A DNA stretch of 21,706 nt, taken from NCBI GenBank assembly GCA_902480035.1, contig CABSRC010000015.1:1-21706 (forward strand), in the 5' to 3' direction. The position numbers were made by a program, and so were the translations under genes. Within the stretch, counting starts at the first letter, position 1, and every line of letters starts with the position of its first letter. Origin of the DNA: an uncultured Streptococcus sp. (GTDB lineage: Bacteria; Bacillota; Bacilli; Lactobacillales; Streptococcaceae). Positions 16,182 to 21,706 of this stretch are shown here, in pieces. A model generated the notes under the pieces. The model worked only from the letters and a program-made list of their open reading frames with translations. It was not told the origin of the DNA and made no database searches.

Positions 16182-17128
16182 GTAAAATAGAATTGCACAA
16201 AAAAGCTATCTCATGCATATTCACTATAACACAAGTCAAACAACATTACCACTAGAAATCAGTTCTTTCTTGCCACACGACCATCTGGTCTTTACTATTG
16301 AAAAAGGGTGAATACCTTGGAAGAGCATCATTTCCACGTCTTCTATCATGACTTTGGTCACCCGTCTTATCACCCTAAAATGCTTTTATCTACTCTTCTA
16401 TTTGCTTATTCACAAGGAATTTTCTGTGAACGAAAAATTGAAAAATGATTGAAAATCTCGCTATGCAGTACCTAACAGGACAGTTGGTTGTCATCTAACG
16501 CACCATCAATCGGTTTCGAGTCGCTAGGGGGATGAAAGAACTCATTTTGATTTTTTTATCGATCTCAATTTTCGTTTAAAAATGGAAAAGTTAGTAACTT
16601 TAGATCGTTTGTTTATTGACGGGAATAAGATTGAAGCGAACGCCAACAAGTATAGTTTTGTTTGGAAAAAGGCAACGGACAAGTTTTCCGCTAAACTTCA
16701 AGAACAGATACAGGAGGAAAGCTACACACATCCTGACGGGTGATGCAATCGTTTCACCATGTCAAATATCAGAAAATACAGATGAACTGTCAATAGAAAA
16801 TCAAGGTTTACTACGCTAATGAACCTGAAGCAGCTCCTCAAAAGGGACTGTATATTAACGAACACTATCAGCACTTAAGAACTAAAGAGTGCCAGGCGTT
16901 TTTATCTCCGATGGTAGACAGATTTTCGCTCAACGTAAAATTGATGTGGAATCTGTCTTTGGGCAGATAAAGGCTTGTTTAGGTTACAAGAGATGTCATC
17001 TGAGAGGTCAGAGTCAAGTGAGAATTAACATGGGATTCGTACTCATGGCCAACAAGCTCCTAAAATACAATAACTGTTTTTTGTATCTCTAGTATATCAG
17101 ATGAACATTTTTGTTGCACTTCTTTTAC
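16182..17128 (+). mobile_element. Decayed IS1182-family insertion sequence
   Basis: Imperfect terminal inverted repeats are visible. The left end begins GTAAAATAGAATTGCA (from 16182), and the right end, read on the opposite strand from 17128, is GTAAAAGAAGTGCAACA. Between them lies a broken IS1182-type transposase gene. At under 1 kb the element is much shorter than intact members (about 1.6 kb or more), because the middle of the transposase is deleted. No clear target duplication is seen. End positions are good to a few bases. Confidence 0.7.
16213..17092 (+). pseudogene. Broken IS1182-family transposase
   Basis: The reading frame starts MHIHYNTSQTTLPLEISS and stops at a TGA at 16309. It resumes one frame over (NTLEEHHFHVFYHDFG), stops at 16446, resumes (MIENLAMQYLTGQLVV), meets TAA at 16496, shifts again in a T-run near 16552, and then reads LVTLDRLFIDGNKIEANANK and WKKATDKFSAKLQEQIQ to a TGA at 16741. 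The following part matches only the C-terminal third of such transposases, ending GRQIFAQRKIDVESVFGQIK, in which the E of DVESVFGQIK is the likely last acidic catalytic residue, and then MGFVLMANKLLKYN. At least three frameshifts, two or more in-frame stops and an internal deletion of roughly 200 codons rule out function. The family call rests on remembered motifs. Confidence 0.85.
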
Positions 17129-17155
17129 AACATAGCCCAATAATTACACTAATTA

Positions 17156-17184
17156 TTGACAAGAAATCGATGATTGTATATAAT
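17156..17184 (+). promoter_or_regulatory. Consensus sigma-A promoter of the LPXTG protein gene
   Basis: TTGACA (17156-17161) and TATAAT (17179-17184) with exactly 17 bases between them, a full match to consensus. It starts a leader of about 60 bases before the ATG at 17252. The promoter lies just outside the right end of the decayed IS. Confidence 0.9.
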
Positions 17185-17251
17185 GTTGGCGTAATAAACT
17201 TTTAGATAATATCGGTTGTTTTTTTATAGTTGATTTTAGGAGATTTATCAA

Positions 17252-18985
17252 ATGAAAAAGTTAACGAAATTAGGTCTTGTATCCTTTTCTATTTTTGTGT
17301 TAAATGCTTACTCACAAACTATTGTGAAGGCTGATGAAAATGGTAATACAGGTACTTCTGTAGCATTAGCACCATCAACAGGTCAAGCAAACTCATCTAG
17401 TAGTAGTACCTCGTCAATAAACACACCACAAAATGGAAATTCCATAGTTGCTAGCAATGTTACCCCTACTACTGAGGAAGCAACCTCTACTAGTAATACT
17501 GCAAATAACTCAGTTTCTGAAAATAGCAGAGAAAGTGATACAAGAGCAGTTACTCCAAAAAATGGAAATATTATTGATGAAGGTGGCTACGTTAATGTGG
17601 AGGGACAACCAGCCCACTTTAGTGAAGATGGTAAAAGTGTAGTATATAATTATACTGTAGCATATAAAGCCATGCATTCAAGTGATCATGGACAGTCAGT
17701 AAGCGACCTTGAAATTCGCTTTCCTAATATTCTAAATGCTAAAGTTGATTTCACATTAGTAGGAACTCGAGATGAAAAAGATAATCCCGTCTCAGTAAAT
17801 GTTCCAATGAAAAAAATCAATTTTGATGATGAGAATAGGCCAACTCCTACTGTTATACCTAGAGCAGAAGAATTAGTAGCAGGAAAAACCCCTCTAGTAG
17901 TGGGATATGAGGGGATACCTGGACTCGTTGGGATCGAGTCTGATAAAGTTACAACTTACACTATTTACACTCTATTTACGAAAAGTCAAGCAGTACGGGT
18001 AAGCATCGCGGTTCCTCTAGAAGAGGCGAAGAAAATAAAATATTTCCCTCTTGATGCCCGTATGGATTGGAAATCTAGTCAAGAAGGTGTTGGTTCCTAC
18101 GAAGATGGCTCTCAAAGCCTCCAGGAATATCATAATCATACAGTTGGATTTCCGGTAAGTGATGGTCATCAAAGTTTTGGTGGCTTAGAGAATCCAGCCT
18201 TAATTGATGATAGTTATGTAAAAAACGGACATCTAATTAAGTCTGTCGCAAATCCAAGCACTTATATCACACCTAACAATGGCGATTGGACTAGCATTCC
18301 GCACGATACCAATATCAACCCTGAAACTTTCTTTAATTATGTTAAAATTTTTACTTTGAAATACAATCCTGCTGTTAAATACTATGCTTCAGAGTTTGAA
18401 GATATGGCTGACCAAGATGTTTCAGTGCTTCACTATGGTGATGTTGTTGTCGACTATGTGATCAAGGGGACAAACCAATCCCTTAAACCAATCTATACTG
18501 ATACACCAAAGACTTCTATTTACGGGCCTGATGGAAAACTTGTGACCTATAATACCGGTGAGGACATAAATGAGCGTCCGTCTTCTATCACTGTAGATGG
18601 TCAAAAATACAATCTAGTTGGTATTTCTTCAACTTCTGCACCAGAAACAGGTCAGTTAAAAGAAGGAACAACTCATGTTGTCTATGAGTATGAGAAGGAG
18701 CCAGATCCAGAGCCAACTCCGGATCCAAAACCAACTCCAACTCCAGCTCCAACACCAAGTCCAGAGCCAAATCCAGATCCAAAACCAACTCCAAATCCAG
18801 AACCAGCTTCAAAACCTGTTCAACCAGAAAAAATTCAATCATCTGAGCAAAAATCAGCTCCGGAAAAAGCTCAGTTACCAAATACAGGAACTTCTGATTC
18901 ACCATCAGCTATGAATCTTCTTGCTATTTTAGCTGGAATCCTTGGTCTTTCACTTTTCAAAAAAAGTAAAAAATCAGAGAGCTAA
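17252..18985 (+). CDS. LPXTG-anchored cell-wall surface protein with MucBP-like repeat
   Basis: 577 residues, exported and sortase-anchored. The signal peptide (1-27, cut after VKA) has no YSIRK motif. Residues about 32-105 are rich in S, T and N (stalk or glycosylation target). Residues about 107-395 form a large domain I do not recognise, beginning IIDEGGYVNVEGQPAHFSED, with alternating beta-type segments like streptococcal adhesin domains. Residues about 398-481 (VVVDYVIKG to HVVYEYEK) resemble a MucBP-type module of mucin-binding proteins. A proline-rich wall-spanning part (484-518, PDPKPTP-like repeats) leads to LPNTG (542-546), a hydrophobic helix and the tail KKSKKSES. GGAG lies 10 bases before the ATG. 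A role as adhesin is inferred. Codon use is AT-richer than in the operons upstream. Confidence 0.9.
   Translation: MKKLTKLGLVSFSIFVLNAYSQTIVKADENGNTGTSVALAPSTGQANSSSSSTSSINTPQNGNSIVASNVTPTTEEATSTSNTANNSVSENSRESDTRAVTPKNGNIIDEGGYVNVEGQPAHFSEDGKSVVYNYTVAYKAMHSSDHGQSVSDLEIRFPNILNAKVDFTLVGTRDEKDNPVSVNVPMKKINFDDENRPTPTVIPRAEELVAGKTPLVVGYEGIPGLVGIESDKVTTYTIYTLFTKSQAVRVSIAVPLEEAKKIKYFPLDARMDWKSSQEGVGSYEDGSQSLQEYHNHTVGFPVSDGHQSFGGLENPALIDDSYVKNGHLIKSVANPSTYITPNNGDWTSIPHDTNINPETFFNYVKIFTLKYNPAVKYYASEFEDMADQDVSVLHYGDVVVDYVIKGTNQSLKPIYTDTPKTSIYGPDGKLVTYNTGEDINERPSSITVDGQKYNLVGISSTSAPETGQLKEGTTHVVYEYEKEPDPEPTPDPKPTPTPAPTPSPEPNPDPKPTPNPEPASKPVQPEKIQSSEQKSAPEKAQLPNTGTSDSPSAMNLLAILAGILGLSLFKKSKKSES
18702..18808 (+). 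repeat. Degenerate short tandem repeats coding for the proline-rich stalk
   Basis: Repeated units of CCAGATCCAAAACCAACTCC type, with variants, encode PDPEPTP / PDPKPTP / PNPEP. Every second codon is CCA or CCT/CCG for proline. Such tracts change length by slippage or recombination. Confidence 0.8.
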
Positions 18986-19000
18986 GTAAATAGTTTTATA

Positions 19001-19032
19001 AAAGAGGCTAGGACTTTTGTCCCAGCCTCTTA
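19001..19032 (+). terminator. Hairpin after the LPXTG gene
   Basis: AAGAGGCT (19002-19009) pairs with AGCCTCTT (19024-19031), and inside it GGAC pairs with GTCC around TTTT, with one unpaired base on each side. It lies 16 bases after the stop. The 3' side (ATCTATTATG) is only moderately T-rich, so termination is likely but not certain. Confidence 0.65.
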
Positions 19033-19086
19033 TCTATTATGTGACTTTTAGTCCGTCTCGCTCCGTTAGGTGCGAGACAAAAGAAC

Positions 19087-19103
19087 CACCCGCTATGCGG
19101 GTG
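19087..19103 (+). repeat. Left-end subterminal hairpin of the IS200-type element
   Basis: 7-bp perfect stem with TAT loop, about 80 bases before tnpA. In this family such hairpins are recognised by TnpA in single-stranded DNA. Confidence 0.75.
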
Positions 19104-19185
19104 CGCATCGAAGGTTATACCAAAAAACTCCAAACGCGATACAATAAAGGTGTTCAAGCCAATTGTAAAGCGAAAGGAGAAAAAT

Positions 19186-19650
19186 ATGGCTCAAAAAGCA
19201 CATAGTTTATCACACACAAAATGGATGTGTAAATATCACATTGTGTTCACCCCTAAGTATAGACGAAAAGTGATCTATAATCAATATCGAAGTAGTTTGG
19301 GAGAAATATTCCATCGATTATGTAGTTATAAAGGTGTTGAGATTATCGAAGGTCATTTAATGCCAGATCATGTTCATATGTTGGTAAGCATTCCACCTAG
19401 AATTAGTGTTGCAAGTTTCATGGGATATTTAAAAGGTAAAAGTGCTCTCATGATGTTTGATAAACACGCCAATCTTAAATATAAGTTTGGGAATCGACAT
19501 ATTTGGGCAGAGGGATATTATGTGAGTACAGTTGGACTTAATGAAGCCACAATAAAGAAATACATTCAGGAACAGGAAAATCATGATATAGCACTAGATA
19601 AATTAAGTGTAAAAGAATATGAGGATCCCTTTAGGGATAGAGGTAAGTAA
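19186..19650 (+). CDS. tnpA: IS200-type Y1 transposase TnpA
   Basis: 154 residues, full length for IS200-like TnpA. It is an HUH single-strand transposase that cuts and rejoins the element ends through a 5'-phosphotyrosine. The HUH motif is H62-V63-H64 in MPDHVHMLVSIPP. The nucleophile is Tyr126 in IKKYIQEQ, with Q130 four residues later as metal ligand. The N-terminal KYHIVFTPKYRRK is typical of the family. The ATG at 19186 is chosen over an in-frame ATG at 19150 because AAAGGAG lies 7 bases upstream and the protein then begins like other family members. The frame is intact, so the element may be active. Confidence 0.93.
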   Translation: MAQKAHSLSHTKWMCKYHIVFTPKYRRKVIYNQYRSSLGEIFHRLCSYKGVEIIEGHLMPDHVHMLVSIPPRISVASFMGYLKGKSALMMFDKHANLKYKFGNRHIWAEGYYVSTVGLNEATIKKYIQEQENHDIALDKLSVKEYEDPFRDRGK

Positions 19651-19695
19651 TGCTCAAGCATCTTTAAGAGGCAAGTGACGAGTCAAGAGCAATAA

Positions 19696-19757
19696 GGCTT
19701 GAACAACGTGAAAGCCAGCGTCTTTAGGCGCTGGTTGGTGATTTGGGCTTATAGCCC
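19696..19757 (+). other. Hairpin cluster in the 3' tail of the IS200-type element
   Basis: In the 115 bases between the tnpA stop and the right-end hairpin lie an 8-bp stem AGCCAGCG / CGCTGGTT (19713-19720 / 19729-19736, one G-U), a 5-bp stem GGGCT / AGCCC (19745-19749 / 19753-19757), and GGCTT / AAGCC (19696-19700 / 19712-19716), which competes with the first stem. No ORF. It could be a non-coding RNA or an mRNA 3' structure. Confidence 0.5.
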
Positions 19758-19764
19758 TGGTACA

Positions 19765-19787
19765 AACCACCCGTTTGACGGGTGGTT
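19765..19787 (+). repeat. Right-end subterminal hairpin of the IS200-type element
   Basis: 10-bp perfect stem with TTG loop, sharing the AACCACCC start with the left-end hairpin. Confidence 0.8.
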
Positions 19788-19797
19788 ATGATTTTGA

Positions 19798-19826
19798 CTG
19801 ACAAAAGAGGGGATTGATGGTAAAAT
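19798..19826 (+). promoter_or_regulatory. Promoter of the lipoprotein gene at the IS edge
   Basis: CTGACA (19798-19803) and an extended -10 TGGTAAAAT (19818-19826) have 17 bases between the -35 and -10 hexamers. The predicted start near 19833 leaves a leader of about 20 bases holding AGGAGG. The -35 lies at or across the right boundary of the IS200-type element. Confidence 0.6.
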
Positions 19827-19851
19827 GAGGAAGAGATCAGGAGGAGATGGA

Positions 19852-21318
19852 ATGAAGAAGAAGATTAAATGGGGCCTTGTCTTATGTTCGGTACTTATAC
19901 CAGTATGTTTGAGTGCCTGCAAACATGGAACTGTAGGAAAACAAGGTTCTTCGAATAAAGAAGTACAGAAGAAAATCAATCGAAAAAACATTCATTTTGA
20001 CAAGACAGGACCCGCTGCATCATTCGATTGGAATGCCAAGAGTGGTAATAAATACAGAACATTTGATCATGATCCTTCATATATGAGATCGGCTCCGAGT
20101 GACGGGATTTCTAAATATAGTCTGCAACAAAATGAAGCTCCTCTCGATGAAGAGGGAAAAGTTCAAAAAGCTTTGCAAGTAGTTGAAGCAATTTACATTG
20201 ACCAAGATGAAATGGACACAGTAGTCAAGGCTAGTGGAGTAATGAGTCAGGAAGAAATGTATAACCGGATCTGGAAGGACTATATTGTTCCTAAAATAGA
20301 AGAAAGTAATAGGACCTTTGATTCAAATACTTATTTTGAGTATCTAGGAGAAAAATATCCGCTCAAAATCTATGGTCCCATGTATTTAAAATTAATGACC
20401 AATGCTCTCCCCACTGAAAGGAGTTACGAATTAAAGGGATATGCAGTTAAGGGGAATAAGGTAGTCCTAAAAATTCAAACACCAGTCTATAGTCCAAATC
20501 AATTACCAAGAGGAAAAGGGTACAGATTGAGTGTTGATCACAATAATCCAAATGAGACCATGTATGCTTGGTTAGATGAACTACACGAGAACTATGCTGA
20601 AAAAGACAACCGAGGAGACCATCTTTCTTATATAATGCTTTCTAGCATCTTACAACATTTAGTTAAGGAAAATTTTAATGCGCGTTTTTCAACCGGTAGT
20701 ATGAGTGGTAGTACGGAAATGACGATCGAAATGGAGGTGACCAACCAAGGTCAAGTCCAAATTGATACTAAAAATTTGGCACTCTTGTTACAAATTCCTC
20801 AACAAATGCAGAAAGCTAATCAATCTGGAGGTGGAAATGATAATAGTATCTTTTGGCCCATCATTACTGATAGCGTCACTGATGAAGGGAAGGTAAGTGA
20901 AAAGCTAAAAGATTTTAACCCACAAAATCCAGTCAAAAAATATGCAATTGGAGAGCCAGTCGTTTTCGGAAATGGAATAGTCGTAACGTTGGATAGTGTA
21001 CTTGAAGAACCGAACCTAGATATCCAAGACGATCAAGAATTTGTTGATAAAAATAAAAATCAACACAAAATCATTGTTCAGTTTACCATTTCAAATCCAA
21101 CTCATCTAACCGTTGCAAATGCCCCTGATTATAGCAATGTCGAACTCTATGACGGCCATGGAACAGAATCTCATATGTTAACGAGTACGTTAAATTATGA
21201 TCAACCACATGTTTTTGAAGCAGGAGAATCTGGTATATATAAAATTAACTATTTAACAGATGGAGATGGACCATTTACAGTTGTTTATGGTGATGCAAAA
21301 TGGGTCATTCCAAAATAA
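19852..21318 (+). CDS. Large lipoprotein with C-terminal DUF4352-like domain
   Basis: 488 residues. The signal peptide MKKKIKWGLVLCSVLIPVCLSACK has lipobox LSAC, with Cys23 as the lipidated residue, so the protein is tethered to the outer face of the membrane. A linker (24-90) is polar. The middle part (about 95-330) is mixed alpha/beta and not recognised by me; its general look resembles streptococcal lipoproteins of the DUF5105 type (tentative). A GSGGGNDN-like hinge near 335 precedes a beta-rich C-terminal domain (about 365-488) containing KIIVQFTISNPT and ending TVVYGDAKWVIPK, resembling DUF4352-type immunoglobulin-like folds. An in-frame ATG at 19825 overlaps the -10 box. The ATG at 19852, with AGGAGG about 10 bases upstream and a proper signal sequence, is the real start. 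Function unknown. Confidence 0.87.
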   Translation: MKKKIKWGLVLCSVLIPVCLSACKHGTVGKQGSSNKEVQKKINRKNIHFDKTGPAASFDWNAKSGNKYRTFDHDPSYMRSAPSDGISKYSLQQNEAPLDEEGKVQKALQVVEAIYIDQDEMDTVVKASGVMSQEEMYNRIWKDYIVPKIEESNRTFDSNTYFEYLGEKYPLKIYGPMYLKLMTNALPTERSYELKGYAVKGNKVVLKIQTPVYSPNQLPRGKGYRLSVDHNNPNETMYAWLDELHENYAEKDNRGDHLSYIMLSSILQHLVKENFNARFSTGSMSGSTEMTIEMEVTNQGQVQIDTKNLALLLQIPQQMQKANQSGGGNDNSIFWPIITDSVTDEGKVSEKLKDFNPQNPVKKYAIGEPVVFGNGIVVTLDSVLEEPNLDIQDDQEFVDKNKNQHKIIVQFTISNPTHLTVANAPDYSNVELYDGHGTESHMLTSTLNYDQPHVFEAGESGIYKINYLTDGDGPFTVVYGDAKWVIPK

Positions 21319-21510
21319 AGAAGAATCCTAATCTTTAGTCAGCTTATTGTAAATGTTAGTTAGTTTAAAAAATTATAAGAAGCTTCAGTTATCAATGATT
21401 TATTAAAAAATTTATTCACATGTAAAAATGAAAAAAATTCATATCGACGCGTCACACCTACTATATAATAAGATTTATGCTCAATACATATTTACTTTTT
21501 AATCCGTATA
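21319..21510. other. AT-rich intergenic region, no gene seen
   Basis: No ORF or clear terminator for the lipoprotein gene. TATAAT occurs at 21464-21469 on the plus strand without a fitting -35, so I do not call a promoter. Confidence 0.5.
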
Positions 21511-21546
21511 AATAAAAAATGCCTGAGACAAAAAATTATCTCAGGC
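21511..21546 (-). terminator. Intrinsic terminator of the minus-strand gene at the window end
   Basis: 8-bp perfect stem GCCTGAGA / TCTCAGGC (21521-21528 / 21539-21546) with a 10-base loop. Read on the minus strand it is followed by ATTTTTTATTT. It lies 13 bases after the stop codon of the minus-strand reading frame. Confidence 0.85.
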
Positions 21547-21558
21547 TAGTTAATTAAT

Positions 21559-21706
21559 TTATTTTTGGTGATCGGCAAATGTGCGACCTTTTAGTGATTG
21601 ATTACCACTTTTTTGTTGCTTATCTCTACGGTCAAATTTCTTTTGGTTTTTCTTTTTGCTTGATTGACCTTTAGACCCTTTTGATCGTCTATTTTTATTA
21701 TCAAAC
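21559..21706 (-). CDS. C-terminal tail of a lysine-rich protein (partial, runs off the window)
   Basis: The last 48 residues of a minus-strand gene, starting FDNKNRRSKGSKGQ and ending SLKGRTFADHQK. The tail is strongly basic, full of K, R, Q, N and S, and looks disordered, as in the RNA-binding tails of DEAD-box RNA helicases or ribosome-associated proteins of Gram-positive bacteria. A DEAD-box helicase is my best guess, but no catalytic domain is in view, so I give no name. The frame is open to the window end and is followed by a good terminator, which supports it being real. Confidence 0.65.
   Translation of the reverse strand, partial: FDNKNRRSKGSKGQSSKKKNQKKFDRRDKQQKSGNQSLKGRTFADHQK

Larger units (their letters stand above)
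19050..19800 (+). mobile_element. IS200/IS605-type insertion sequence with tnpA only
   Basis: A single Y1 transposase gene is flanked by subterminal hairpins instead of inverted repeats. The left hairpin is CACCCGC / GCGGGTG (19087-19093 / 19097-19103, loop TAT), and the right hairpin is a 10-bp stem AACCACCCGT / ACGGGTGGTT (19765-19774 / 19778-19787, loop TTG). Both start with AACCACCC. A further hairpin GTCTCGC / GCGAGAC (19055-19061 / 19072-19078) lies further left. No tnpB is present. Exact cleavage points cannot be fixed; boundaries are good to about 20 bases. Confidence 0.8.

Noticed and set aside
16616..16819. 67-residue open frame
   Set aside because: It is in a shifted frame of the decayed IS1182-type transposase; the adjacent frame carries the recognisable FIDGNKIEANANK and KKATDKFSAKL motifs.
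18702..18808. CRISPR-like repeat array
   Set aside because: The repeats are short, contiguous and in frame with the LPXTG gene, coding for the proline-rich wall-spanning region; there are no spacers.
18588..18905. 105-residue minus-strand frame rich in L, D and E repeats
   Set aside because: It is the antisense shadow of the proline-rich repeat of the LPXTG gene and has no ribosome site.
19825..19851. Earlier ATG of the lipoprotein gene
   Set aside because: It overlaps the predicted -10 box and would put charged residues before a normal lipoprotein signal sequence; the ATG at 19852 has AGGAGG upstream.
21464..21469. TATAAT as a promoter at the window end
   Set aside because: No -35 at suitable spacing and no plus-strand gene downstream within the window.

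Overview
The window looks like a chromosomal segment of an oral or viridans-type Streptococcus. The evidence is the rexB-rexA pair (the Lactobacillales form of AddAB), the miaA-hflX-rnz gene order with a divergent DUF3042 gene, extended -10 promoters (TGnTATAAT), an LPXTG surface protein, and IS1182-type and IS200-type insertion sequences. I cannot fix the species from sequence alone; a member of the mitis/sanguinis/parasanguinis groups is my best guess.

Layout. (1) 1-1922: one half of a probable heterodimeric ABC multidrug-type exporter, ending at a bidirectional terminator shared with a convergent glutathione peroxidase-family gene (1926-2408, minus). (2) 2409-9862: divergent extended -10 promoters, then an operon of rexB, rexA and a small DUF4298 gene, closed by a long hairpin. 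RexAB is the double-strand-break resection and recombination nuclease/helicase. (3) 9863-10290: about 390 bp without a gene. It contains a strikingly self-complementary block (9865-10143) that folds as a closed multibranch structure, framed by two nearly identical hairpins. (4) 10290-10460 (minus) and 10544-16101 (plus): a DUF3042 mini-protein and a seven-gene operon, miaA, hflX, an unknown 209-residue protein, rnz, an SDR oxidoreductase, a SAM methyltransferase and a GNAT acetyltransferase. The genes are tightly packed or overlapping and end at an intrinsic terminator. Three of them act on RNA (tRNA A37 prenylation, ribosome-associated GTPase, tRNA 3' processing). (5) 16182-21318: an accessory region with a decayed IS1182-family element, an LPXTG-anchored surface protein under a perfect consensus promoter, an IS200-type element with tnpA only, and a large lipoprotein. 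These genes are visibly AT-richer than the housekeeping operons. (6) 21511-21706: terminator and lysine-rich C-terminal tail of a minus-strand gene that runs off the window.

The most unusual items are the multibranch structured element at 9865-10143, the hairpin-rich 3' tail of the IS200-type element, whose right end appears to overlap or adjoin the promoter of the lipoprotein gene, and the face-to-face overlap of the miaA and DUF3042 promoters. I found no CRISPR array, tRNA, rRNA or complete prophage.
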